From Mytilus trossulus (lineage: Eukaryota > Mollusca > Bivalvia > Mytilida > Mytilidae), in contig NC_086378.1 of the NCBI RefSeq assembly GCF_036588685.1, forward strand, positions 20,747,578 to 20,811,577: a stretch of DNA of 64,000 nt, read 5' to 3'. Under the pieces are notes generated by a model. It saw only the letters and a program-made list of their open reading frames with translations. It was not told the origin of the DNA and ran no database searches. Within the stretch, counting starts at the first letter, position 1. Each line of letters begins with the position of its first letter. The position numbers and the translations under genes are program-made. Below are positions 11,230 through 22,026 of the stretch, piece by piece.

Positions 11230-12071
11230 AAAAGATTTTACAAATTAAAATCAAGGTTAAAAGTATAAAATTATTTTGCCTTTTGGTTTTTATCATTTTA
11301 ATTTTTGAAAGACCAGGTAAACAAGGAAAAGGTAGACGGATCTCTGACATACTTATCTATAAAATCTGTCATAGTTATGTTTTGGACATGATGTATTACA
11401 TGAGGGTGTGGATTTGGGGGTCTTCATGTCAATAAACTGAAACCTTCACGCTATTTTTGTCATTCTCAAATATTATGGTAAATTACTTCTTCTTTTTTAT
11501 ACTTTAGCTCATTATTGTTCTCCATTCTTTAATTCGTTCTGCCCATTCTTGTCTATTTTTTCTTTGATGGCCAGTATTCACTTTTCTGTAATCCCGTCAA
11601 GGCCCTCGTACATTAACCTCCGGCTACAAAATAATGTCACACTAAGGCAGAACACAAACTACGTGACGACAATATGGATAATTGTTTCCAAGGATGTACA
11701 TTTATCCTTACTTTTTCTTTCAAATCGCAGTGGAAAAATGCATTTAATCTCTAAAACATTGTGTTATTCTAGTAAAAATGTACGATTGTTTTACCGTTTT
11801 GTGGTATGCGGTCGAATTAAAGTGTCATAACATAAACTATGTTCTTTGAGGACTATCTGTTAAATGGGAACATTTGGAATCTACATAAACAGTTGTAATG
11901 CGAACGGAATTATTTTTTTGTATTTAACTCGTCGAAACCGAGTTAACTAATTCATAACATGTGTGTGATGTGATTAAATCATACAAACATAAATATGGAT
12001 TCCGATCTAAACAAAAAGTAATGATTCATATTGTTTTGTGGTCCTATCATGACAGGAGTAAACTGTTAAAA
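11230..12071 (+). repeat. 5' flank of TLR copy 1, shared with copies 2 and 3
   Basis: This non-coding flank aligns by eye with about 17500-19390 and 32350-33390. Shared landmarks are the block with GGATCTCTGACA and AATCTGTCA, the stretch TTTCTTTCAAATCG (copies 1 and 2), CTAGTAAAAATG or variant, and GGTCGAATTAAAG. It is the least interrupted version of the three and serves as the reference for insertions in the other two. Confidence 0.7.
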
Positions 12072-12119
12072 TAGAAAATAATATATAATCTATCGTACAC
12101 ATTAACATAACAATTCAAA
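12072..12119 (+). promoter_or_regulatory. Conserved block before the TLR copy 1 start
   Basis: The last 50 bp before the ATG are shared by the three paralogs: TATCGTACACATTAACATAA (copy 2 has G for the second A of TACAC). A TATATAA lies at 12082-12088 in copy 1 only. Conserved sequence is seen; promoter or 5' UTR function is inferred. Confidence 0.4.
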
Positions 12120-14201
12120 ATGAGGACTTTAATGCTTGTTTGTTTTTTGTTTACTGTCTATTTAATTAACCATGGACACTCTCAGGAAAATAGTACAGAA
12201 ACGTTACAAGATGCGATGATGGATATCTTAAAACAAGATTTCACAAGCGAAAATGAAACGGTTGGAAATAATGGGAATAGTATTCTACCCGAAAGTATGA
12301 ATGAGACTTGTACAATAACAGAGATGAATGGGACTTATCATTGTTATTGTTTAATTGACAATAACCATTCTGGATTATGGGACTTCACTGCCATTAGGAA
12401 ATGGGTCTTAAACTCGAGTTATGAATTCCAATTTGATTTGATATGTGTTAACTTCTCAAAGATTGCATTGCCTTGGCCAATCAAAGCCAAGAATATCGAT
12501 TTTGTCAGAGTGAAAAGTTGTACTATAACTGGATTTTTTACGGACTATGGAAATCCCTATATCGAAACCATTCCGGATCATCTTCGAGTCATGGACATAT
12601 CCAACTCCATCGTTCTGATTGGACTACAAGACTTGGTGACATTGGTAACCAATTTCAAAGAAGTTACCGAAGATTACAACTGCGGCAATGACAAAACTTT
12701 ACAAACTCTCATATACACAAATGTTACTTACATATATAATATGGACGAAATAAATTTCCTTGAAGAAGGTAAATCAGAAAAATCAGAAGACGAAATCATA
12801 GGCGCCGGAAGTAACATGATTGCGAATACTCGCGAGCTTGACCACAGATGTTCGTTCAACGAGCTTAAAGAAATTGACCAGAGTATAAGCACTACTAAGT
12901 CAAGATATTTCCTCTCCATTCAAACTGAACTATCAACATTTCCAAAGCTGACATTTTATAATTTGTCTAATACCGGACAAGATCAAATCACGAAAGAATT
13001 CCAAACTTGGTGGAGATTCTTTCCAAAATTGGAATTATTAGATCTCTCTTACAATATCATATCAACCATAGATTTGGATCCATCAGCCTACACGTGGAGT
13101 ACTTTTAAAATAAAAATAGATTTAAGATACAATAACATAACCGAATTAGCACAAGAAGATTTGGAACTCCTCGGTAGCTTATCGAATGTAAACGTCGATA
13201 TTAGATATAATCCGATACATTGTGAATGTTCAGATCATATGATTGAATTGTTGGAAATAATACATGATGATACAAAATGGGAAGCAATGGGACTGCATCG
13301 ATATAATTATCTTAAAAATATGACCTGCAACTTACCGGATATACTGAAAGGTAAAAAACTTTCAGAGATAACTAAATATGATATATTATGCCCAATGTTC
13401 GGTGCATCATCACCGGTCCCTATAATAGTTCTAAGCATCTGCATACTAATTCTTATTGTTATCATTATACTTTTGACAAAATTCAGAAAAGAAATATTTA
13501 TTTTGACGTATACGAGATTTCATATCATACTTCCGTGTCAACCAGCCGAAGTTTCGGAGAACAAAACTTATGATGCATTTGTATCGTACAGTAGTCAAGA
13601 CGAAGAATGGGTTTCTAAGACATTTAAAGAATTAGAGGCATCATCACAATCCGACGGTTACCATCAGTTCCGCTTTTGTCTTCACCATAGAGACTTTGTT
13701 CCTGGGAAGACAATCTTTGACAATGTTATAGACAGTGTGGAATCAAGCAGGCATACAGTGATTATTTTATCAAAACATTTCTTACAAAGCCACTATTGCA
13801 TGTATGAATTTCATGAAGCTTTTCAGCAAAGTATTATAGAACGAAAACGTCACATGGTGGTCGTTTTAATGGAAAATATTCCCGAGGGAGAACTTCCAAC
13901 CGATTTAAAACGATGTCTCAAAACATTTACATATATTAGAAGAGACGATTCGATTTTCAAAGATCGATTAATATTTGCAATGTCGCATAAAGGGAGAAAA
14001 GACGCGAAATCCCATAATAAAAATAAAGTTACCGACGGCCTTGACAACCCTGTATTTTCTTCATCTGAGAAGGATGTAACACTTCGATTAGAGACATCCA
14101 GACCTCGGCATGACGACTCAGTGATAACGTTGAGTCAGATCGTACCTGATCTCGTGGTGGGACATAATGAATCTAAAAGTAATGGATACACAATAGCATA
14201 G
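12120..14201 (+). CDS. Toll-like receptor, short ectodomain (copy 1)
   Basis: Intronless 693-residue type I membrane receptor. Residues 1-21 are a signal peptide. The ectodomain has many N-glycosylation sites, a Cys-rich start (C63, C75, C77), only two or three recognisable leucine-rich repeats (about 303-350, e.g. LELLDLSYN, IKIDLRYNN) and a C-terminal LRR cap (C368, C370, C403, C424). The membrane helix is about 433-453. The TIR domain is about 482-626: box 1 YDAFVSYS (484-491), BB loop RDFVPG (524-529) with the signalling proline P528. The usual FW of box 3 is not seen. A 67-residue polar tail follows. Most TLRs have far more LRRs, so the ectodomain is short or degenerate. Expected role: innate-immune sensing through MyD88-type TIR adaptors; ligand unknown. 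First of three tandem copies. Confidence 0.93.
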   Translation: MRTLMLVCFLFTVYLINHGHSQENSTETLQDAMMDILKQDFTSENETVGNNGNSILPESMNETCTITEMNGTYHCYCLIDNNHSGLWDFTAIRKWVLNSSYEFQFDLICVNFSKIALPWPIKAKNIDFVRVKSCTITGFFTDYGNPYIETIPDHLRVMDISNSIVLIGLQDLVTLVTNFKEVTEDYNCGNDKTLQTLIYTNVTYIYNMDEINFLEEGKSEKSEDEIIGAGSNMIANTRELDHRCSFNELKEIDQSISTTKSRYFLSIQTELSTFPKLTFYNLSNTGQDQITKEFQTWWRFFPKLELLDLSYNIISTIDLDPSAYTWSTFKIKIDLRYNNITELAQEDLELLGSLSNVNVDIRYNPIHCECSDHMIELLEIIHDDTKWEAMGLHRYNYLKNMTCNLPDILKGKKLSEITKYDILCPMFGASSPVPIIVLSICILILIVIIILLTKFRKEIFILTYTRFHIILPCQPAEVSENKTYDAFVSYSSQDEEWVSKTFKELEASSQSDGYHQFRFCLHHRDFVPGKTIFDNVIDSVESSRHTVIILSKHFLQSHYCMYEFHEAFQQSIIERKRHMVVVLMENIPEGELPTDLKRCLKTFTYIRRDDSIFKDRLIFAMSHKGRKDAKSHNKNKVTDGLDNPVFSSSEKDVTLRLETSRPRHDDSVITLSQIVPDLVVGHNESKSNGYTIA

Positions 14202-14210
14202 TTTAATGGT

Positions 14211-14611
14211 GTATATGTTGTGTACAAGTTGTAATATTGTACAAATTATAATTGGTAAATATTTTTTGTACAATTTATCAGTGTTTTATGAATTTAACAC
14301 AAATGGATGATACAAGCGCACTGTTTATTGTTTTGCATTTTCTGTCATATTTCACAACTACATGATACAGTCTAATACTGAGCATTGATACAAAAACATT
14401 AAGAGACCACATAAAGATTTTTTATGGATATGAATATGGTATAAAGAGAAAAATTAATAAACATATTAAGTTGAAAAATTAAACTGGTACATTTTAGTTA
14501 AACCTGTATCACCTGGTGCAAGAAGGTGTGTGTCATAAAAGTTATAACTTGTACAAAAACCCTGTACAAATTATAATTTATACAAATTGACATCTTGTAC
14601 ACAACATATAC
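14211..14611. mobile_element. 401-bp foldback MITE in the 3' UTR of TLR copy 1
   Basis: The ends are a perfect 18-bp inverted repeat (GTATATGTTGTGTACAAG at 14211-14228; inverse at 14594-14611), with further imperfect inverted TTGTACAAATTATAATT blocks inside. TLR copy 2 has the empty site (TTAATGGTATATATATTTTT at about 21518), which shows this is an insertion after duplication. Confidence 0.8.
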
Positions 14612-14784
14612 ATATTTTTGTAAATGATATTATGACCTACAAAACTTTTTCAGTATTGTTATAAATCTTGAATTCGATCAAATCTTATTCTTTTCAGATA
14701 TTGATCTCGTTTAAAAAAATTATGGAATCCAAATCATAAGAACACAAAGTTGTATAGTTTATTGATGTATATATATTTTTTTGT

Positions 14785-14790
14785 AATAAA
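14785..14790 (+). terminator. Poly(A) signal of TLR copy 1
   Basis: AATAAA in TTGTAATAAAAATAT, at the position homologous to the AATAAA at 21701 after copy 2 (both follow ACACAAAGTTGTATAGTTTA). This implies a 3' UTR of about 600 nt in copy 1, two thirds of it MITE. Confidence 0.5.
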
Positions 14791-14881
14791 AATATAATAT
14801 ACCTGAACTTATATTGTTATAATATTAGTTTGAATATGAAAAATAACCGACATTTTTACCTTTCTTTTTTTTTTACCATAT

Positions 14882-15080
14882 CATCAACAGTTGTATACCG
14901 CTGTTAAAAAGAAGATATAAATCGATCGAGAAAATCCGGGTTACAAACTAAAACCGAGGGAATCACATCAATTATAATCAGAAAATAATGGAACAACAGA
15001 AACACTGAACTGTAACAAAACAGACGACAATGCAACACACATACAAACGAACTAAGAGATAAAAACAGCCATATTCTTTA
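14882..15080 (+). repeat. Dispersed repeat family E copy
   Basis: Shares GTATACCGCTGTT and AACTAAAACCGAGGG with 40035-40190 and 48390-48530, and in reverse with about 40940-40965. Confidence 0.7.
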
Positions 15081-16682
15081 CTTGATACAGGACATTAATT
15101 TTACGGAAAAATAGTGTGTTAAATCTGGTTATTTGACAAGCTAGACCTCCTGCTTTTAGGGCAATATTAAGGCTACAGCTTAAATGACAACATTACGTGA
15201 CAGGAATACAGTACAAACAAAACTATATGATGCAGATTGCGATATTGTTAATGAGATGTAAAGTACACAGTTTCTTAATTTTTATTTTGCATATACTTTT
15301 TAGTAAAGGAAATCGTTGTACATAAAAACGAGGGAGTACGTATTACCAAACTAAATGCCGCCAACTATCAAAAACGTAAGTCGAAAAAAGCAGAACAACC
15401 AATTTGACAAAAAGAAAAACAACAGTTCTAAAAAAAACTCATGTGCTCAGAACTACATGGGAACATGTTATTATCCAAATATTTAGTACAACACACAATT
15501 TATGAGATGCAATAAAAGATTATAGACTTACATAAACAGCAAACATAATCTATTTAGAATAATTATTCAAATGGGTTTAGCTGTTAGCTATTTGTATTTT
15601 GATAGTTATAATAATATTTTAAGGTTTATGTACCCTTCTGTAGCCATTTTGTACGAATTTTTCAAACCTTAATTGTATCAAAACTACAGATATAATGAAT
15701 AATAGAGATAGACCATTTTGTACATATTCCAAGGGGAAAGTTGATGCAAAGCATTATTGTTTACTGTTCCATTGCATTTAATAGAAAAAGAGGACTTTGT
15801 GGCAAATAAATCAAGATTTTTATAGAAAATCCACAGCCTTTATCCTTGTACTCTCATATTTGGTAATTTGATGACTGATAGATATAGTATTATTGCATGC
15901 AGTCATTAAAACAAGTTTAAAAATGTAGTTATTGGTTAAAACAAATATAAATATGGCCAGAACAAGTACACCTTATAACGTTCAGGGGGAAAAGTTGGAT
16001 CATGCCAATTTTTCCGCGGGGAAATATTGGATCGATCCAGTTTTTCCCCCCGGAAAAATTGGCATGGGGGAAGAATGGCTATAGGACACCGGCATTGAAC
16101 TAGCTAATGCTAATTAATGACCACTTTATCACCTGTGTCCACTTCCGCATACGTTTTCGATTTCATTTAGGACATACATGTATTGCGTAGCAAGAAACAG
16201 TTAGAAAAAAATATTAAAATTTTCTGTCATAAATTTTACCATCCAATTTTCATTGCTCTCTTGCAATATTAAGCTTAATGTTTTTGTCATTTATGAGCAT
16301 ATGTATGTAATGAGAATCTTCCATAGATTTTATATCCAATATATAAAATGGAAAATATAATATCTTTTGGGTGTATCGATGGCAGCAATGCAGCAATCTG
16401 CATTTATTTGGTTATAAAATATTGCAAAAAGATGGGAAAAGATGTCACATTTTCCCCCGAAATTTGGCCAAAAGTAGAATTTCAATCGCTTGAAGTCGTA
16501 CCTTTTTCTGGATCGTTGGCCGGTCTAGCTATGAAAGTACGGAGAGTCAAACAGAAAATAGCACATGTAACATGTAAAAATATTCTTGATGTTCTTATAC
16601 ATTTTATGTTTTTTATAAAATCAGTACTAAGCTGTGTATGACTACATTAGAGCTAAAAGACCTGAGACATTCTGGCGTTTTA
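15081..16682. other. Intergenic DNA between TLR copies 1 and 2
   Basis: At 15230-15620 it aligns loosely with 37370-37740 behind TLR copy 3 (AGGAAATCGT; AATAATTATTCA; AGCTGTTAGCTAT), so the duplicated unit extends past the genes. A short inverted repeat, ATGCCAATTTTTCCG at 16002-16016 and its inverse at 16051-16065, encloses a GGATCGATCC centre. The 97-codon ORF at 16348 has no recognisable domain and I do not call it a gene. Confidence 0.5.
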
Positions 16683-16857
16683 TAGTGGACACGCTTTGGC
16701 GAATAACAATTACGGACACGCTTGGGGGATATTTAATATTACGGACACGCTTGGGGGATATTTAATATTACGGACACGCTTGGGGGATATTTAATATTAC
16801 GGACACGTTTGGGGGAGTCAGACACGTTTCTTTGGGGGCGGATACGTTTGGGAGTGT
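16683..16857 (+). repeat. 29-bp tandem repeat
   Basis: Three near-perfect units at 16712-16740, 16741-16769 and 16770-16798 (GGACACGCTTGGGGGATATT core), flanked by decaying units containing GGACACG, GACACGTTT or GATACGTTTGGG. A minisatellite; a minus-strand ORF across it is a by-product. Confidence 0.85.
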
Positions 16858-16869
16858 TACATATGTAAA

Positions 16870-17760
16870 GTCGACATTTAAACTATAAAAACTTAAAATG
16901 TCACAGCATGCCACATTGTCATTAAGAATAAGCTTTATTTTACTCAACGTATTTTTGCTCTGCACGATATTTTTGTCATGCTTTCATGACTTTCATATTT
17001 ATACATTTTGCCTGAAACGGAACAGGCAATTTGTGGAATTTTTATTTAAATTTCAGTCATTTATGAAAATGACTTGATATTTTTAGACATTTTATAAAAC
17101 GCCTGTCAGCTAAAGGCAGTGTAAAAAATGCCTTAATTTTAGGAAATGTCTATAGCATATACATATTTAATTGTAGAATGTATCAAGATTTTAAAACTTT
17201 CAAGCAAACCGAAAAAGATAAGAAAAATGTTTGATTTTTTTGTATTTATTTTATTCCTAAAATATGCAGTTTCACATGAGAAACATGATCTATTATATAT
17301 CCTTCCAGATCATCTAAGATCACCTCTAGTTTTTAGTGGACTTCGTGGTGCTTGTTGTTTTCTATGTTGATTTGTTTACTGTTGTTTGTTTTTTTGTCTC
17401 ATCTTTTAATTAGTTATGGCATTGTCAGAATATTTTCGACTTTTCCAATTGTATGAAAGGACATACACGATGACTCTATCCGTATATCCTACTATTTGTC
17501 CCACCTAATTTAAAAAGATTAAACAAATTAAAATCAAAGTAAAAGGTATAATTATCTTTTTGCCTTTTGCCTTTAGATGTAATGTTTTTGATATTCAAAG
17601 ACTAAGTAAACCAGGTATACAGATCTCTGACACACTTAACAATATAATCTGTCAGAATGATGTTTTTGGTTTTTAAGAACATGCTTTAGGTACATGCTGT
17701 GGTTAAATTGTTTTAGACACCAATAACTCTGTCAAACTTTCACGGAAATTCGAACATAAT
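16870..17760 (+). repeat. Outer 5' flank of TLR copy 2, shared with copy 3
   Basis: Aligns by eye with 31340-31570 and 31990-32560. Landmarks: GAATAAGCTTTATTTTACTC (GAATAAACTTTATTTTACTC in copy 3), CATTTTATAAAA followed by GCCT, and CTATGTTGATTTGTTTACTG. The duplication therefore begins at least 2.5 kb before the gene. The ORF at 17146 lies in this flank and is not a gene. Confidence 0.65.
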
Positions 17761-17764
17761 ATAA

Positions 17765-17945
17765 AAAAGAAGATGTGGTATGATTGTCAATGAGACAACT
17801 CTCCACCAGGGACCGACTTGACACAAAAATTAACAACTATATTTCACCATACGGCCTCCAACAATGATCAAAGCACATAACACAAAGTCAGCTATACAGG
17901 GCCAACAAATGACAATGTAAAACAAAAATTAACGGCATTATTTAA
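17765..17945 (+). repeat. Dispersed repeat family A copy
   Basis: Contains GAAGATGTGGTATGATTG and the downstream family A body. It interrupts the shared TLR flank and is absent at the matching place in copies 1 and 3. Confidence 0.8.
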
Positions 17946-18859
17946 GTAAAAGAATGAAGGAAAAATTTCTGGTTCAGTCTGAGGTAAAAGATTTTTTTCT
18001 TTTTTTAACAGTCTACATTCAAATTCATTCCAATGTTAAAGTTTTTAAATCATGAATAACTCTGTCAGACGATCCTGGAATTTTATGAAATTTTGACCAA
18101 AGCCTGCCTTATGAAATTAAGCGGTAAGAAATAGTGCAAGTTTTCTAATCTTGATGTTGATTTCCAGTTTTATTTAATAACTTGTTTCAAGCAGATGAAA
18201 ATAACAATGTTATGATTCCAGGCATTGTAAAATAATTGTAAATAAAAGTCTGCGCGAAAAAATCGGACTCCGATACAAAAAAAAACCAAAAAAAAACGTA
18301 CCCCCTCCTTGAAGTTAAATGGGTATTCCCTCAATTCTTGATAAAAATAACGACAACATTGATAATTGTTTCCAAGGATGTACATTTAAACTTACGTTTT
18401 CTTTCAAATCGAAGTGGAAAGTGCACTCTATTTCTAAAACATTATATTATGTGACTATTAATTTTCTGTATTCTAATTGTCTAAAAGCATCAGAAATCCT
18501 CTTTGATTAATCATTATATTCACCGCAGACTCACGAGAGGTTAATATAAGATTTGGAACAACGTCCTTGTACCAAAATGCAGATGTTCCAGGGCAACGCC
18601 AAAGATGTTTTTTTTTCTCCGCCATGTAAATTCTCGATTTTTTCTTCTTCTTGTTTTCGGTCTAATTTTTATCCTCTTTTTGTTTTTGTGTATTTTTTTT
18701 TTAGTAAATTTAATAAAATATTCAAATTTAGAAAATTGGCAAAAGCAGATGATATATTTAGTAAATTAATCAGGATTAGTTTTAAATGCAGTGTGTATCT
18801 GAGCAAATACTAGATAATTCGTAAAGGATAAAAAGTCATATAATAAACCAATTATAAAA

Positions 18860-19030
18860 AAAAAGAGATGTGGTATGAATGCCAATGAGACAACTCTCCA
18901 CAAGACACAAAAATTAACAACTACAGGTCACCGTACAGCGTTCGACAATGAGCAAAGCTTATAGCGCATAGTCTGCTATAAAAGGCCTCGAAATGACAAT
19001 ATAAAACAATTCAAATGAGAAAAATAACTG
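18860..19030 (+). repeat. Dispersed repeat family A copy
   Basis: Forward copy beginning AGAGATGTGGTATGAATGCC. It is part of an insert of about 700 bp (roughly 18450-19158) that splits the flank of TLR copy 2 relative to copy 1. Confidence 0.8.
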
Positions 19031-19150
19031 TTGACTTTTGATTTCGGTTGATACTATGATTTAACAACCAAAGAGATATGACATTCAACATCGGTTAATG
19101 TCATATCTCTTGGATTGTTAAATCATTGAATCAACCTTATCAAAAGTCAA
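19031..19150. mobile_element. 120-bp hairpin element upstream of TLR copy 2
   Basis: Two arms of about 54 bp (19031-19084 and 19098-19150) are inverse complements with few mismatches (TTGACTTTTGAT at the ends, AGAGATATGACATT at the apex) around a 13-bp loop. It ends about 290 bp before the ATG and is missing from the other two copies. Palindromic MITE. Confidence 0.8.
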
Positions 19151-19389
19151 TAATTGTATAGTGTTATACTAGTAAAAATGAGTCTTTGTTCGACGTTTTT
19201 GTGTAGGTGGTCGAATTAAAGGGTCACGATATACCACGATATTCTTTAAGGAGTTTTTGTAAGATAAATTTAGGAAATACCATGCACAGTTATAATATAT
19301 CGGAATTTAAAATTTTATTTATTTCAACGAAACAAGAGTGATTCATATTTGTTTGTGGTCCCATCATGACTATTATTTTTATAATGGGA

Positions 19390-19441
19390 AATAATACATC
19401 ACAATTAACATATATCGTACGCATTAACATAAGTGTTCAAC
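19390..19441 (+). promoter_or_regulatory. Conserved block before the TLR copy 2 start
   Basis: Matches the block before copy 3 almost base for base: 'ATCACAATTAACAT', then TATCGTACGCATTAACATAA and GTGTTCAA before the ATG. Function inferred from conservation only. Confidence 0.4.
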
Positions 19442-21517
19442 ATGAGGACGGTAATAATTGTTTGTTTTGTATTTACTGTCTATCTAATTTACCATGGACA
19501 CTCTCAGGAAAATAGTACAGATGATTTACTTGGACAAGATTCGATGATTGAATTCTCAAAACAAGATTTCGTGAATGAAAATGAAACGGTTGGAAATAAT
19601 GGAAATAGTATTCTACCCGAAAGTTTGAATGAAACTTGTACAATAACAGAGACGATTGGGACTTATTATTGTTATTGTTTAATTGACAAGAAACATTCTG
19701 GATTATGGGACTTCGCTGCCATCAGAAAATGGATCGTAAACTCGAATTATGAATTCCAATTTGATTTGAAATGCGTTAACTTCTCAAAGATTGCATTGCC
19801 GTGGCCAATCAAAGCCAAGAATATCGATTTTGTCAGGGTAAAAAGTTGTACTATAACTGGATTTTTTACGGACTATGGAAATCCCTATATCGAAACCATT
19901 TCGGATCATCTACGAGTCATGGACATATCCAACTCCATCGTTCTCATGTTGTGTCAGTGGTAACCAATTTCAGAGAGGTTACAGAAGATTACAACTGCGG
20001 CAATGACAAAACTTTACAAACTCTCATATATACCAATGTTACTGATATATATGATATGGACGAAATGACTTTTCTTGAAGACGGTAAATCAGAAAAATTC
20101 AGAAGACGAAATCATAGACGCCGGAAGTAATATGATTGCGAATATTCGCGAGCTTGACCACAGATGCTCGTACAACGAGCTTATAGGAATTGACATCAGT
20201 TCGAGCACTACTAGGTCAAGATATTTCCTCTCAATTCTGATTGAACTATCAACATTTCCGAAAGTGACATTTTTTAATTTGTCAAACACCGGACAAACTG
20301 AAATCACGAAAGAATTTAAAATGTGGTGGAGATTCTTTCCAAAAATGGAATTATTAGATCTGTCTTACAATATCATATCAACCATAGATTTGGATCCATC
20401 AGCCTTCACGTGGAGTTCTTTCAAAATAAAAATAGATTTAAGATACAATAACATAACCGAATTAGCACAAGAAGATTTGGAACTTCTCGGTAGCTTATCG
20501 AATGTAAACGTCGATATTAGATATAATCCGATACATTGTGAATGTTCAGATCATATGATTGAATTGTTGGAAATAATACACGATGATACAAAGTGGGAAG
20601 CAATGGGACTGCATCGATATGATTATCTTAAAAATATGACCTGCAACTTACCGGATATACTGAAAGGTAGAAAACTTTCAGATATAACTAAGTCTGATAT
20701 ATTATGCCCAATGTTTAGTGCATCATCACCAGCCCTTATAATAGTTCTGAGCATCTGTATACTAATCCTTATTGTTATCATTATACTTTTGACAAAATTC
20801 AGAAAAGAAATATTTATTTTGACGTATACCAGATTTCATATCATACTTCCTTGTCAACCAGCAGAAGTTTCGGAGAACAAAACTTACGATGCATTTGTGT
20901 CTTACAGTAGTCAAGACGAAGAATGGGTTTCTAAGACGTTTAACGAATTAGAGGTCTCATCTCAGTCCGACGGTTACCATCAGTTCCGGTTTTGTCTGCA
21001 CCATAGAGACTTTGTTCCTGGGAAGACAATTTTTGACAATGTCATAGACAGTGTGGAATCAAGTAGACATACAGTGATTATTTTATCAAAACATTTCTTA
21101 CAAAGCCACTATTGCATGTATGAATTTCATGAAGCTTTTCAGCAAAGTATTATAGAACGAAAACGTCACATGGTGGTCGTTTTAATGGAAAATATTCCTG
21201 AGGGAGAACTTCCAACCGATTTAAAAAGATGTCTCAAAACATTTACATATATTAGAAGAGACGATTCGATTTTCAAAGATCGATTGATATTTGCAATGTC
21301 GCATAAAGGGAGGGGAAAAGCGAAATCCAATAATAAAAATACAGTTACCGACGGCCTTGACAACCCTGTATTTTCTTCATCTGAGAAGGATGTAACACTT
21401 CGATTAGAGACATCCAGACCTCGGCATGACGACTCAGTGATAACGTTGAGCCAGATTGTTCCAGATCTCGTTGTTGGACATAATGAATCTAAAAGTAATG
21501 GAAATACATTAGCATAG
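19442..21517 (+). pseudogene. Toll-like receptor copy 2, broken by two frameshifts
   Basis: The start is the ATG at 19442 (MRTVIIVCF, signal peptide). The frame ends at TAA 19961-19963, because a 13-bp deletion relative to copy 1 lies after about 19946. Homology continues in the next frame (VVTNFREVTEDYNCGNDKTL) until about 20098, where one extra T (GAAAAATTCAG against GAAAAATCAG) returns it to the original frame. That frame then stays open to 21517 through LRRs, LRR cap, membrane helix and a complete TIR domain (YDAFVSYS; RDFVPG). The net change is -12 bp. Every domain is otherwise intact, so the damage is recent. As read, only a secreted stub of about 170 residues would be made. A multiple-of-three intron removing the shifted part is not excluded, but the canonical donor and acceptor pairs I tried give wrong lengths. 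Confidence 0.85.
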
Positions 21518-21700
21518 TTAATGGTATATATATTTTTGTAATGGTCGAATGTCCGACAGAACATGTACTGTATTATTATAAATCTTGAATTCGACCAAAT
21601 CTTATTCTTTTTCTGATATTGATCTCGTTGTTAAAGTAATGGAATCCAAATCATTAGAACACAAAGTTGTATAGTTTATTGATGTAAACTATTTTTTTAT

Positions 21701-21706
21701 AATAAA
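21701..21706 (+). terminator. Poly(A) signal of TLR copy 2
   Basis: AATAAA about 185 bp after the stop, in sequence homologous to the copy 1 signal at 14785. Confidence 0.5.
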
Positions 21707-21808
21707 ATTTCAAGTTGTATTTGCAAGAAATTAAACCTGGTTTCTACTCAAGTATCTTGTTATTTGTCAAACTAAGTCTTTAGTCCTTATTTTATAGTTG
21801 CCATATAC

Positions 21809-22010
21809 AAAAGAAGATGTGGTATGATTGCCAATGAGACAACTATCCACAAAAGACCAAAATGACACAAACATTAACAATTATAGGTCACCGTACGGCC
21901 TTCAACAATGAACAGAGCCCATCCCGCATATAGTCAGCTATAAAAGGCCCCGATAAGACAATGTTAAACAATTCAAGCGAGAAAACTAACGGCCTTATTT
22001 ATGTAAAAAA
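21809..22010 (+). repeat. Dispersed repeat family A, fullest copy
   Basis: From GAAGATGTGGTATGATTGCC to GAGAAAACTAACGGCCTTAT, about 200 bp; the best reference copy in the window. It abuts the integrase remnant at 22027. Confidence 0.8.
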
Positions 22011-22026
22011 ATGAACGAAAAAAATT

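Noticed and set aside
16348-16641. 97-residue ORF between TLR copies 1 and 2
   Set aside because: Starts with ATG but has no domain and no matching frame in the duplicated flanks; composition is that of the surrounding DNA.
16712-16820. CRISPR-like 29-bp repeats
   Set aside because: The units are directly adjacent with no spacers; an ordinary minisatellite.
19960-20102. Intron in TLR copy 2 that would remove the frameshifted part
   Set aside because: The canonical-looking pairs tested give lengths that are not multiples of three, and the other two copies have no intron there. Kept only as an unlikely alternative.
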